DNA of 64,000 bases. Source: Rachycentron canadum (Eukaryota > Chordata > Actinopteri > Carangiformes > Rachycentridae). A model generated the notes under the pieces. The model was not told the DNA's origin and did no database searches. It worked only from the letters and a program-made list of their open reading frames with translations. The stretch is from the NCBI GenBank assembly GCA_038496675.1, contig CM076660.1, positions 9,587,960 to 9,651,959 of the forward strand. Direction: 5' to 3'. Both the position numbers and the translations under genes were made by a program. Numbering within the stretch: the first letter of the stretch is position 1; the number at the start of each line of letters is the position of its first letter. This document shows positions 26,230 through 36,779 of this stretch, in pieces.

Positions 26230-28808
26230 CTGCCTCACAGACAGGGGAGACGAGGGTGATGAATGAAGTCAGGTGATGAGTAGAGAAAAAGGGAAGGTAC
26301 AGCAACAGTTCATACAGTCTGACACCAATGTTCCTTTTAGTCCTCTGGCATACACATGAAAAAAAACAAAAACGTGCAACAACAGGCCTCAAAATGAATA
26401 AACCATTTGCAGTCCATAATTAACAAGAATAGGCCATAGTTACATCTCATTTCTTTTGAGCAAAGATTTAAAGTACACAGTCGTTTGTCCTAATCTAGCA
26501 TTGAGTTCATTTTTAACCATGACCATGATCTTCCCCTGACCTTAACAAGGAGTTTTAGGAGCCTAACCCTAACTTTACCTTAGTTACACCGTAGCTGCCA
26601 TGCACAGATATTGTAGAAAGCGAAAGTTTACAATCCTTGGCACTGGATGTGATCCGATCTTTTACAGAATTGTCCAATATTGAGGTCCTTGTTTTCAACT
26701 TCAGGATATGGTTTTAAGAAATGGATCCCAACCCTGAGGGTCCAACCAGAGTCTATATTGCATTTTTTAAAATTGTATTGCATATTTTATTCTCAAAAAA
26801 ACAAACAAAAAAAAAAAAAAACAAAAAAAAACTAATGTTTGAGATGAAGAGTTTTAATCATGCATCATTGATTTACTCTATCAATGTTATTGAACTGAGC
26901 TCTACCATGCTGGTCTGTTCACAAATCAGAGAGCTCACAAGAAGTACATGTAATTATAACAAATGAAGAGCTTCTTTCCCAAGTGAAATTAAGAAGAAAA
27001 ATCATAACACAATATTAAAGAACCGTGTTAATTCTTCATCAGTACCTTTTAAAGCTGGGGCCCACATTATGTGCAAGACTGAATAAGAACACAGGAATAT
27101 TTAACACAGTTTGTGCGACAAATTTCAATAAACTCAAATATAAACTAAACAACCAGGGGGTGTGTGCAGTTTTCAAAACTACTATAATCTTTTGGCACAC
27201 TGCGCAGACTCTTTATTTCAAAATGTGCCCATGTTAATAAGAGACACCTTTAATAAGAGCATCCTCATGGATGATGGATGCCATGAGGAGGCAAACACAC
27301 ATCAGTTTATATTTAGACACCACATGGCTTTAACATGTCACCCTCTCTACTTAATTGGAAACAGTGCATAATCGTATGCAAATCCACCCAAGTGGATTAT
27401 TAATGAATATGTTTTGGCATTTCATATAATTGATGATGATAGGTTTAGCTTTCTATTTTTTGCTGCTTTTTTTTTTTTTAAATGAAAACCAGAAGCCAGA
27501 GCTGTCATCTCAAGAAATAATTTGCAACCAGTGTAGAATTTCATTAACTTCAATTAGAACGACAACAATAAAAAGAAACAACCACAAAAAGAAAATTAAA
27601 AATGATAACAACGTGAGCATATAAAGGCCTAAATCTTCTCTGGGGAATGTGTGAAGACCTTACTGTATAAGGTTATAGCTAATGTATGTGCAGTAGTGGG
27701 ATGATTGTATTCTTTCTTTTCTGTTGTTGGTAGGCTTCCAATGTATCCTCCAGTATACATTGTGTGATGATAGAAAAATGCTTATTGTTTCCTAATATGC
27801 CGTTTATGGTTTATTTTGTTATTTCATGGCATAAGTCGCACTCCATGCGGCGACATTTCGCAATGGCACAGATGAAAATGAGGGCGACAAACTAACAAGA
27901 GGGAGAGTGGAAGTGGCAGAGAAAGGGGTAATTCTGCACAGGACAAGGCTAGTTCTATACTGTATTATTAATGTTTTGCTTTGATATTTATGGCTATATT
28001 CATATCTTATGCCTACACTAATTTTATTTTGTTTGCAACTATAGTTGAAAAGTGGTTTCTATTTATTTATACAGGTCAGTCACATGCCATTTACTATTAG
28101 GCAACAGTTCACTGTGTGTTTCTAGAATAGCTGTGAACATACTGATAAGGTAGTTAGCCATAACAAACATTCATTGTCAGTTAGTCTTTGTTGCACAGAG
28201 GTTAATGGGATCTACAACAAAGACGTAAGCTCATGTTTATCCAGTCGTCTTACACCTATGAGCTTGTGCCATGTCAGGATCCTGGGTTTAAAGATGCCTG
28301 TCCAGAGGACAGTTTCAGGAATGTTGGGTGGCATTACTGGTCCAATACATTGACTGTATTACTCATCACTCTTCTCTTCGATACACTGAGCATCAATAAA
28401 ATGCTTCTGATGAATATATCTTAGTCACCGAAGCCTTTTTCCATGCTCACAAGATTTTCATAACAGCATGCTCAATTGAGAATTTGCACAAAGGTTCTAG
28501 ATAACGGGAGAAAAATAATCAAGTGTGAGTGAGCGCCTTTATTTGTAAAGTATATCATTCAAAATGTAATAAATAGATCTTAAATATTTATTCATTGAAT
28601 TTACAAAAAAATCTGCCATATCATGATACACATCCTTATCTAGATATGAACTTACTTTAATGGGATATGAGATTTATTAAGTTAAGTTATTAAGTTATTT
28701 GATACTACTCATTAAATCATGCACTGATGTTTCAAAGTTTACTTTTTCTATAGAAAATCTAGAACACAGAATCTTGTTGTTGAGAAAATCATGGAAAACA
28801 CAAAGTGT

Positions 28809-28814
<6 letters not shown>

Positions 28815-28846
<32 letters not shown>
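28815..28846. repeat. TA microsatellite
   Basis: About 16 TA units. Confidence 0.95.
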
Positions 28847-28851
<5 letters not shown>

Positions 28852-29370
28852 TTGCATGTCCACATTTCTCTATCACATGATATGCATGTGACACTGAATA
28901 ATCAACCAGACCAGTGTATCTGTGGAACACACCATAAAAACCTTTTGAAGATTTTGCTTCACATCCTCTGTACTCCATCAGCGGAGGGAAATTAAGCCAA
29001 TGAACCAAAAAATAGAGTGTTGTGGGGAGAAAGATGAAAAGTGGAAAGAGGAACTCGAGTTCCTGTGAGTCAGTCACACTGGATCCACTGAGGGCAATGG
29101 GTGCAGCCATTCCCCCAAGTGAAATAAATAAATATCAGGGAAGGGATGTGTCATTTCAAACACACGTGCAGATTTGCTCTCATGTGTGGAAATCCACACA
29201 AAAATGAATACGTAGAACAAAGTAGCGGCTCTGCCTCTGGTTCTGCAGCCTAGTATGCTTAGCTGTTACATATCTCCCCATCCACAGGGGAAACAGGACG
29301 GACATTGAAGAAAAGATGCCATAACATGTACCTTTTTTAAATATTGGGTAAGAGAAATAAAGAAATGGTA

Positions 29371-29375
29371 GAGAC

Positions 29376-29406
<31 letters not shown>
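29371..29406. repeat. GA microsatellite, interrupted
   Basis: GA units with one GAAAGA interruption, directly next to the donor of the exon-like segment at 29417. Confidence 0.9.
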
Positions 29407-29416
29407 TATGTAGTAC

Positions 29417-29527
29417 CTGTATGAAATGATTCCAGAGCCTGGTGCCCACAGGCTGTGAGCTCCCGGGTCAAGTTGGCAATAGGAGCTGGTGCATCTGCTC
29501 TCAAAAGACTCACTTTCCAAGGGAGTA
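29417..29527 (-). CDS. Exon-like segment, unknown (pairs with 26.2 kb)
   Basis: Acceptor ATTTCTTTTTAAG and donor ACAG/GTACTA flank a phase-1 to phase-1 frame: LPWKVSLLRADAPAPIANLT then RELTACGHQALESFHT. A second frame is also open across it. The outgoing phase fits both the candidate terminal segment at 26229-26090 and the segment at 12191-12082. No family recognised. Confidence 0.25.
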
Positions 29528-30023
29528 CTTAAAAAGAAATACAATGCACTGAGGCAGCATAAAAGAGTGCTTGGCAAGCGTCTGTCATCTATTTATTGTG
29601 TATGAATATGTGCGTGCGTGTCTGTGCAAGTGTATAAAAGTGTATTTGTGTGAGAGTGATTTCCAAGATGACAATCTCTCAGTTTAGATGGCATCCCTGT
29701 AAGACAGAAAGAGAAAGGAAGGTAGAATTAGTCAAAAATGGCAACGGTGTACATCATTTGTTAAGGAGAGACGGGGAGAGAAACAGGGGCACTCTGGTAT
29801 ACTGCCTCAAGCAAATGCAGAATTATGGATCATATTTTATCATATTCAAACATACACATATATGCATACAGACACCCACACATACCCCTACTCCATTTCA
29901 CATCTGTCCACATCTGCCTGTGCACAAGCACAAATAAACATTGGTATGATGTAACAGTAAAGCTCCTGTTCAGTCTTGCTGTGAAGGTTGGCATCCATTC
30001 CAGGCTGAATTTAAAATCTGAAT

Positions 30024-30164
30024 TTATGCGTTCCCTTGCTGCCAGTGTTGTTCAGAAAGACCTTGTGAAACTTGTCTGGGAACCTCTGCCAGGTAGTTCA
30101 CACCTCCACCTCCTCCGCCTGATGTGTTAAAGCAGGAGACACTTTTGACAGCACTGAGAGCCAT
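30024..30164 (-). CDS. Small open frame with strong Kozak start, 46 residues
   Basis: Starts MALSAVKSVSCFNTS in context AAAATGG, runs through six consecutive glycines (CNTSG then GGGGG-like run, residues 16-21) to VNYLAEVPRQVSQGL and ends in TAA. An in-frame TAA lies just upstream of the start. It lies about 500 bases upstream of the 29.5 kb segment and could be a first exon or a chance frame. No homologue recognised. Confidence 0.12.
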   Translation of the reverse strand: MALSAVKSVSCFNTSGGGGGGVNYLAEVPRQVSQGLSEQHWQQGNA

Positions 30165-33074
30165 TTTCAGCCAGAGAACTTACATGGCTCCTGGCAAAAA
30201 AAAAAAAAAAAATGCCAGCTCTCTCTTTCTTTTCTGTTTGTGGTTGGTGAGTAGGTGTGAGGCGTTAGGGGACAGAGTGGGCTCTGTGTGTCCATGTGCT
30301 TTAAAAGGCAAACGTGAGGACACAATTTAATTGATTTATTTTGTCAAAACAATGTCTCCAAAACATGCAGAATATGCAAAAGTGTGGACTGATTGGACTG
30401 TGCGAGTGTGTGCACCCTGGTCATATGTTAAATATTGTACATTGATTTGTGGAGAGAGTGTAATAACATTGCATATATAACTATAGCAGGGCACTAGAAT
30501 GCATTGATATAAAATCACTTAAACAAACCATTTAAAATAGCTTTGATTTCCCAGCAGCCTAAGAAACAATGTCATTTGAAATCAATGTACCTAATGTGAC
30601 AGAACCAAAGTTATTGTTCAGTTTCATACTGCTACATATAGGAAGTAATACAATGTAAATATATATAAGTCTATGCCATTACACAAAGAGCTTATTTATG
30701 ACTACTGACCTGGTTCACCTGTATTATAAGACTAACTGATGACACAATATGAAATGACATGTCATTGCCTGCAGTTTTATTTATCCGGTGCCACTGATCC
30801 TTTAAACTGATAAGTAGAACATTAGAGCTATTTTAAACAACAATTGTCATTTATGTGGCTTCCTCCGCTGCCATGTCATCTACTATGCACTTGCCAATCT
30901 TTTGTGCGTGATAAATCATAATTGTATCCAGTGTGACTTAAAGAGAGTGCCTTGCTCTAGATGGAACATGAATTTGATGACAGACTCATTTTGGCTCTTG
31001 CAGTGACTGAACTTGTGACCCTTTAGTGATGGGACCATTTCTCTTTAGGCGAGGCTACCCTGCTACATTAACTGCATTTGCCCAAAGTAACCAGATGGCC
31101 AACATGCATCTGTACAGTTGGTAAAGAAGACTAATAGACCGTACTTTCCTACAGAGACAAGATTCTTCTTTGCTCCGATACGGCTGGATGATTAATGCTG
31201 AGTGGATGAGGTAGAGGAGCAGCACTCTGCTTAGCCTGTTGGGCTGTCCTGTCTCATGAAAGAGGAGGCAGGGCACAGGCAGTTCAGAGAGGAAGAGAGA
31301 GATATGGGGGATAGGGTGAGAGAGTGACACTGAGATAAAGTGAGAAATAGAGGAAGCAATTGAGTGTGAGGGATAGTCAGAAAGAGAGAAACAGCATGTA
31401 TTTGTGAAGAGGGAGTCAGGAACATAGATTAGTTCTCTTGGGTGATAACAGTTTCTCTTAGATTTGTATTTGTATGTCAACATGTCTGCGCTTGAGTGTG
31501 CACATACATGTCCATGGAAACGCAGGCAGATGTGTGACAAACGCATTCATGCAGACACACACAAACAAGGTGACAAAGTTGGATGTAGCAATTCCCACGA
31601 GGCCACAGAGAGAAATATGATAGATAGGGGGTTGCTGTTGATATCAGTCTTCGCTTCCTGACTGAGTGGCCTGTAATTGAATGATCATTACATCAAAGTT
31701 ATGGCTACTGCCCCACAGTCGAAAATAGGACTTGGAGTTGGAAACAGCATTTAGTGGTTTTGATTTATGAGCAACAATGGGTGAGTTGTTTTTCAAGTGT
31801 GGCACTCTGATGGGCAATAAAGAGGAGCAAGGCTTATCGCCTGCTGCACCTACTCTGACACACATACACCAGTCAGCCTGCCAGCCATCCAGAAACCAGT
31901 CAGCCAACCAGCTGGGGCCCTTCATGGAAGGAAGTGTTTTCAGCAAATTTGTTTCCTTCATGTCTCACCCTGAATGGCGCTATTCATTAAAATAGCCTCC
32001 AGTCGGTAGGCACTGCTGCCACGGCACATTTATACACTTGTACGCCTGTATCCTCACAGAAGTACACACATAGACACACACACACACCTGCACGCACACT
32101 CACACAAACAGACACTCTTTTCTTCTGGTCCAGCAGATCTTTGCAGGAGGGCCTTCTATAATAAAAGCAAAGCTACAAAGAGAGAAAAAGGGTCTGTCGC
32201 ATGCACCGCTATCTGTTTTCAGTTAGAACCACTGGAGCTGTATATTTATTTCTCTGCAGTAAAAAGGACTGCACGCTTTTATTTACTGGTTGTGATATTT
32301 GGATTAAGGTGGCTCTAACTCAGAATGAAGGGGTCACTTGTGTGGGTGGTCGAAGTATAAAAATAGGAAAAAATGTAATGTGGAAGTGTGAAGCATTGTA
32401 CAATGGATTATGATTCAGCTTTGGTCTATGTCACAGAACAGGAACACTTTTAGAGCCAGTGTTCAGACTCACAGTTCAATCGCATGTGCATTATTGTGCC
32501 TTAACTCTTGCTTATATGTTGTCACTTATATTTACACCTCTGTTGGCCAAATCTGAAATCTAATTGCAGTAAGTCTTGGTTGTTTTCCCAGGATACTGGC
32601 ATAAGGGAAAGCCCTACTCAAAGCCCAGAAGGTTTTCGTAATACAACTGAAGCTTTTTCATTCATCACGTGATAATGCAACTCCCTCACCCATACAGATC
32701 ATTCAGTTGTTGAAGTGATGGAAGATCAGATTGATGACATAACAGCATGTTACGCCTTTTGTATGAGTTACGGTTATATGTTCAAAACCCACTTATATTA
32801 TGTCATATTATGTGTGATTGAAAGATCACTGACTAGTATCTGGTGATCTAGTTTGTAAAAGCTGGCATTTTAAGTGTGGTGCACCAGTTGGCCAAATGTG
32901 ATTCTCTCAAGTACACTTTTGGTAATAAAGACAAATAAATCAATTTTATCAGCACTGTATTTAACATTGAAATCCCTGTTGTGAGAAAAAGCACATTGAC
33001 CTAGCTGCTGGATTCTTCAGCTGGTTGGTTCGGAGCCATTTTGTGAGTTAAAATGAACTCAGCTCTAAATTCTA

Positions 33075-33256
33075 CCACACCATCTGGAACACCCTTATTT
33101 GGTGACAGCTTTCATCCATGCAAGACATCTTGACTTTTACAGCCGAGGTAAATGTGAGCATGATCGGTCACAGTGACAACCTGTGGTTGTACTTGTTCCT
33201 TACTCCGGCTGGGACCAACACCTCTGGGATTTCCAGTTATCAGCTCTGGGGCGCTG
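33075..33256 (+). repeat. Diverged dispersed repeat, copy 1
   Basis: Shares roughly 70% of bases by eye with 36069-36243 in the same orientation, for example TTGACTTTTACAGC, ATGATCG.TCACAGTG, TGTGGTTGT and CAGTTAT. The family is not identified. Copy 1 remains open in one frame for about 80 codons, but copy 2 carries a stop in the aligned region. Confidence 0.6.
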
Positions 33257-34216
33257 TGTATCGTATCACATCCTCTTTCCCAAGTCACTGCACTTGCTCA
33301 GTCATATATCGAATGTATGTGCTGATATCTCCATACTTTGCACACATATACATGTATGCACATTAATATGCACAGAAACACACATTCATACTATATTACG
33401 TCTTCTCCTTTTTTAATTCCCATTGATTCCCAGAGCCTCAAGGCCACCACTCTGCTGCTTTCCTACAAGTAATTTGTCAGGATCTGTTTCTCACTTACAG
33501 TCCCTATCAATTAATAGAAACAGTTAAGAGAGTGTCACTAAGAAGGTTAGTCACACAGAGCTATCCCGACGCCTGCCAACACTGTCATGTCATCTGACTT
33601 GTCTGAGTTTGGGCCTCAGAGCGTTTCCCTTTTTAGAAAAAGAACAACGCAGAGAATGAAAGAGGCTGAACCCACACAGTTGAAAAGCCTCAGGAGTGGT
33701 GATGCACACTGATTGTGTGCACATAAATGCACAACCGGGCATATGCATCTGTTGAGAGCGTATGTTTGTGACAAATCACACAAACTTCCTAAAAAACACA
33801 CACTTCTGTCAAAGCCTCAAGGATGAGTAGAGGTAATGTACAAAACATACGTCTCTTGAAGCCATTGAAATTCTGCAGCGTGATTTCTTCTGTTGACAGA
33901 CATATTGCTTTGGTAATAACAATGCCATGAAGACTGCTATCATTAAGAACTGTGAGTCATGTATATGTCTCAGTTTAGACACCACATGTGAAAATGACGT
34001 TAATGCTCCTCTTAGCCTTCACAATTCACCTTGACAACCACAGTAGCTGTCTTAATGGTGATGATGATTCAAGTGATGTTCTTCTTAATGTATGGTGTAG
34101 GATTTGATACTATTCTATTAATCACCTATTTAAAAAATTGATTTTTAAAGTATTCAAGAACTAAAACACAAGGTTCAATCATTTTCTTTATTACAATTTT
34201 GTTGGATGAGAATGGT

Positions 34217-34538
34217 GCGGCACGGTAGGCCAGTGGTTAGCACTGCTGTTTCTCTCTGGGTTTTGTGGAGCGTGCATGTTCTCCCTGTGCCTGTGTGGGA
34301 TCTCTCTGGGTACTCTGGCTCTACTACTTCCGCTCACATGCCGGTTTAGGTTAATTGGTGACTTTAAAGTGCCCGTAGGTGTGAATGTGAGTGTGAATTG
34401 TTATTTTTCTCTATATGTCAGCCCTGTGATAGACTGGTCACTTGTCCACCCTGCCCTCGCTCACTGTCAGCTGGGATTGGTTCCAGCTCCCCCGCGACCC
34501 TGCACGGACAAGCAATACACACAATGGTTGGATGAGAA
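34217..34538 (+). mobile_element. tRNA-derived SINE copy with internal loss
   Basis: Begins GCGGCACGGTAGGCCAGTGG and TTAGCAC, contains GTGCATGTTCTCCCTGTG, TTAGGTTAATTGGTGACT, GTGATAGACTGG and ends near CGACCCTGCACGGACAAGC. These are landmarks of a retroposon family very common in fish genomes. The region after the A box that should hold the B box (GGTTCGAATCC-like) is missing. The 12-base word GTTGGATGAGAA occurs at 34201-34212 and again at 34527-34538, consistent with a target-site duplication. Confidence 0.8.
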
Positions 34539-35640
34539 CGCAGGAAAATTACAGTTTCAATGGCCTTAGATTTACAATCTGACACACCGAAACAACATAT
34601 TTTTAATCAATCTCAAACCACAAGTTCACGTATGCGCACATTTATGCACTCGCTCATGCACAATCAGTGTTCAGGATAGAGGATTTGTGCTTAATTTGCA
34701 CTTAGCAGACCTACTGAGTGAAGCATTCAGCACTATCTTTAGAAAAACAACTCCATGACAGCTAATTGTTAGCATACTCACAGGTTCTGTCAGAAAAACC
34801 TGCCAGCATCATAAGCCTATCGGTGGTTCAGTGTTTCATGAGACAGTCATCAGGAAACAGCCAACTTTAAACTGGTACAATCGCCATAGACAACTGGTTT
34901 GGTTCAGGCTTAAATATCCAAATACTGGATTCATATTTTTTTTTTTTTACATTTGGTTTGTGACCAAATACCTGTAAAAAAAAATATCAGTGTCAACAAT
35001 TCACTGTGTTTAGTGCAGATTGAAAAACATTATTTTGCTAGTTATGCTGAAATAGCAATGACTGTTAACATTACCTGCCAACATTGTCATTGTTAGCGGT
35101 CAGCGTTGAGCTTAAAGCACAACTGTGCCTTGGTCAAGACTGTATACTAATGTAATCTGTTTCTGGTAATCAATCCCAAAAAAAAATAAAATCTTTATTT
35201 ATAATGTGCTACTCAGATACACACTAGAAGATAGTGTGCATTTTCTTGCCAACATCTATGACATAGCTCACTGTGTATGGAAAACACACCTACAGAAGAC
35301 ACCTACAGGCTATCAGTGTTGGAGCCCGTTGGCATTTTTTGAGTGTCAGACACATTGCAAAACATTGAATGACAAATACAGAGCCTGCCAGTGTTGCCTG
35401 GTGGTCTTGTTTTGCAATCATAACTCAACTACTGTTTAAAGCCTGGGATATCTCAGCTCTGCTGCAACATTTGTAAAAACCGTATGGTAAATAATTATAG
35501 CTGAGAGCTTTGTGTGGCCACTGAATAATATATGATCTCAGGCTGGCAAACACAAATGTGAAAAAAAAAACCAAAACATAATGGATACAGATACACAGCC
35601 TACTATACATTCCCATTATACCCCTATGACACACACACAA

Positions 35641-35642
<2 letters not shown>

Positions 35643-35677
<35 letters not shown>

Positions 35678-35778
35678 NNNNNNNNNNNNNNNNNNNNNNN
35701 NNNNNNNNNNNNNNNNNNNNNNNNNNNNNNNNNNNNNNNNNNNNNNNNNNNNNNNTATATATATATATATATATATAT

Positions 35779-35814
<36 letters not shown>
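35643..35814. repeat. AT dinucleotide microsatellite containing a 78-base assembly gap
   Basis: Pure AT/TA repeats run into N bases at 35678-35755 and continue afterwards with one CA interruption near 35780. The gap reflects an unresolved array; its true length is unknown. Confidence 0.97.
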
Positions 35815-35816
<2 letters not shown>

Positions 35817-36068
35817 TTACATAAGAACATAAAAGAAGAGCTGATGAACAAAGCCACTACAACTGTACTGTGTTATCTGTAAGATGGCTCTGAACCATGT
35901 GATGCATGGTTTTAAATATGAATTATCATGTTTTTTGTTTTAGGCACAATGTATTCTAATATACAGTGTGCAACAAGGGCTTTTGTTTTTGCCTCAAAGT
36001 ACTAGTGAAGAAAATATAACCGTATGTACAACGATTATCTACATTATGCCTACTTCTTCTTGGACAAT

Positions 36069-36243
36069 TCACCCCATCTGCAGCAAACCTGCTTTCGTCT
36101 ATGCTAGACAGTTTGACTTTTACAGCGAGGCAAATCGGACAATGATCGATCACAGTGTCAAAGTGTGGTTGTGCTGGTTTTTTACTCTGGCAGTACTAGC
36201 ACCTTGAGGGTTTTCAGTTATGAGCCTTAAGGTACGGGGTGTG
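36069..36243 (+). repeat. Diverged dispersed repeat, copy 2
   Basis: Partner of 33075-33256, about 3 kb away and just beyond the 3' end of gabra6. It ends at the run of ATT/ATC triplets near 36245. Same orientation, small insertions and deletions, no obvious terminal inverted repeats. Confidence 0.6.
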
Positions 36244-36411
36244 TTATTGTTATTGTGTTATTATTATTATTATCATTATCATCATTGTAAGGCTGGTTGT
36301 CCTAAACTAGTTCACAATATATGTTATATTATAACCAACATACACACAAGTACAGGATATGTACAATATGTTTTGAAGCAGCTTGGATAAGGTTGTGCAA
36401 GATTTAATGCA

Positions 36412-36417
36412 TTTATT
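36412..36417 (-). terminator. gabra6: Polyadenylation signal AATAAA for gabra6
   Basis: A canonical AATAAA on the minus strand lies about 100 bases past the TGA at 36519. It would give a short 3' UTR. Other signals further downstream may also be used; transcript evidence is not available here. Confidence 0.5.
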
Positions 36418-36518
36418 ATACTCAGTGAGCACAGAAATAGTATGCAATGAACGCCACCATGTGCTCCATGTACAGCAAAACAAATCTTGGAAATATTTGT
36501 AACAACCATGCCATCTGT

Positions 36519-36779
36519 TCACCTGGACATCTCCATGGTGTCCTTGGTGAGATAGACAATCCAGTAGACCAGGTTGAAGGCGCCAAACGAAAGCGGGAAG
36601 AGGATGCGGGAGTATTTGTCGATGATGCTGGTGCCAGTCAGAACGTTGTTGGCCGGCACAGCTGAACCCTGCTGTAGGAAGGCTTGGGCATTGACAGGTG
36701 GGTTGGGAAATGTTTTGGCAGGGCGGTCAAACAGGGGAGCAGAGTTCATCCTCTTCTTCAGCACACTACTGGCATCCAC
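36519..36779 (-). CDS. gabra6: gabra6 coding exon 9: loop end, M4, stop
   Basis: Encodes VDASSVLKKRMNSAP through the loop, then GTSIIDKYSRILFP, M4 (FGAFNLVYWIVYL) and the tail TKDTMEMSR followed by TGA. M4 plus KDTME is diagnostic for the alpha-4/alpha-6 branch; alpha-1, 2, 3 and 5 end differently (YLNRE-type). The usual SKID before M4 reads SIID. Acceptor is CTCCAAG in phase 0. Confidence 0.96.
   Translation of the reverse strand: MDASSVLKKRMNSAPLFDRPAKTFPNPPVNAQAFLQQGSAVPANNVLTGTSIIDKYSRILFPLSFGAFNLVYWIVYLTKDTMEMSR

Larger units (their letters stand above)
30165..36411. other. Intergenic DNA downstream of gabra6
   Basis: Holds the SINE at 34.2 kb, the two-copy diverged repeat and the gapped AT array. 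The minus-strand frame at 31055-31546 is long (163 codons) but low-complexity at its start and has no recognisable domain or splice context. Confidence 0.6.

Noticed and set aside
31055..31546. Minus-strand frame of 163 codons, the longest on that strand outside repeats
   Set aside because: The first part is a C/T-rich Ser-Leu-Pro repeat-like stretch (antisense of GA-rich DNA). The rest lacks a family signature and no convincing splice sites bound it.
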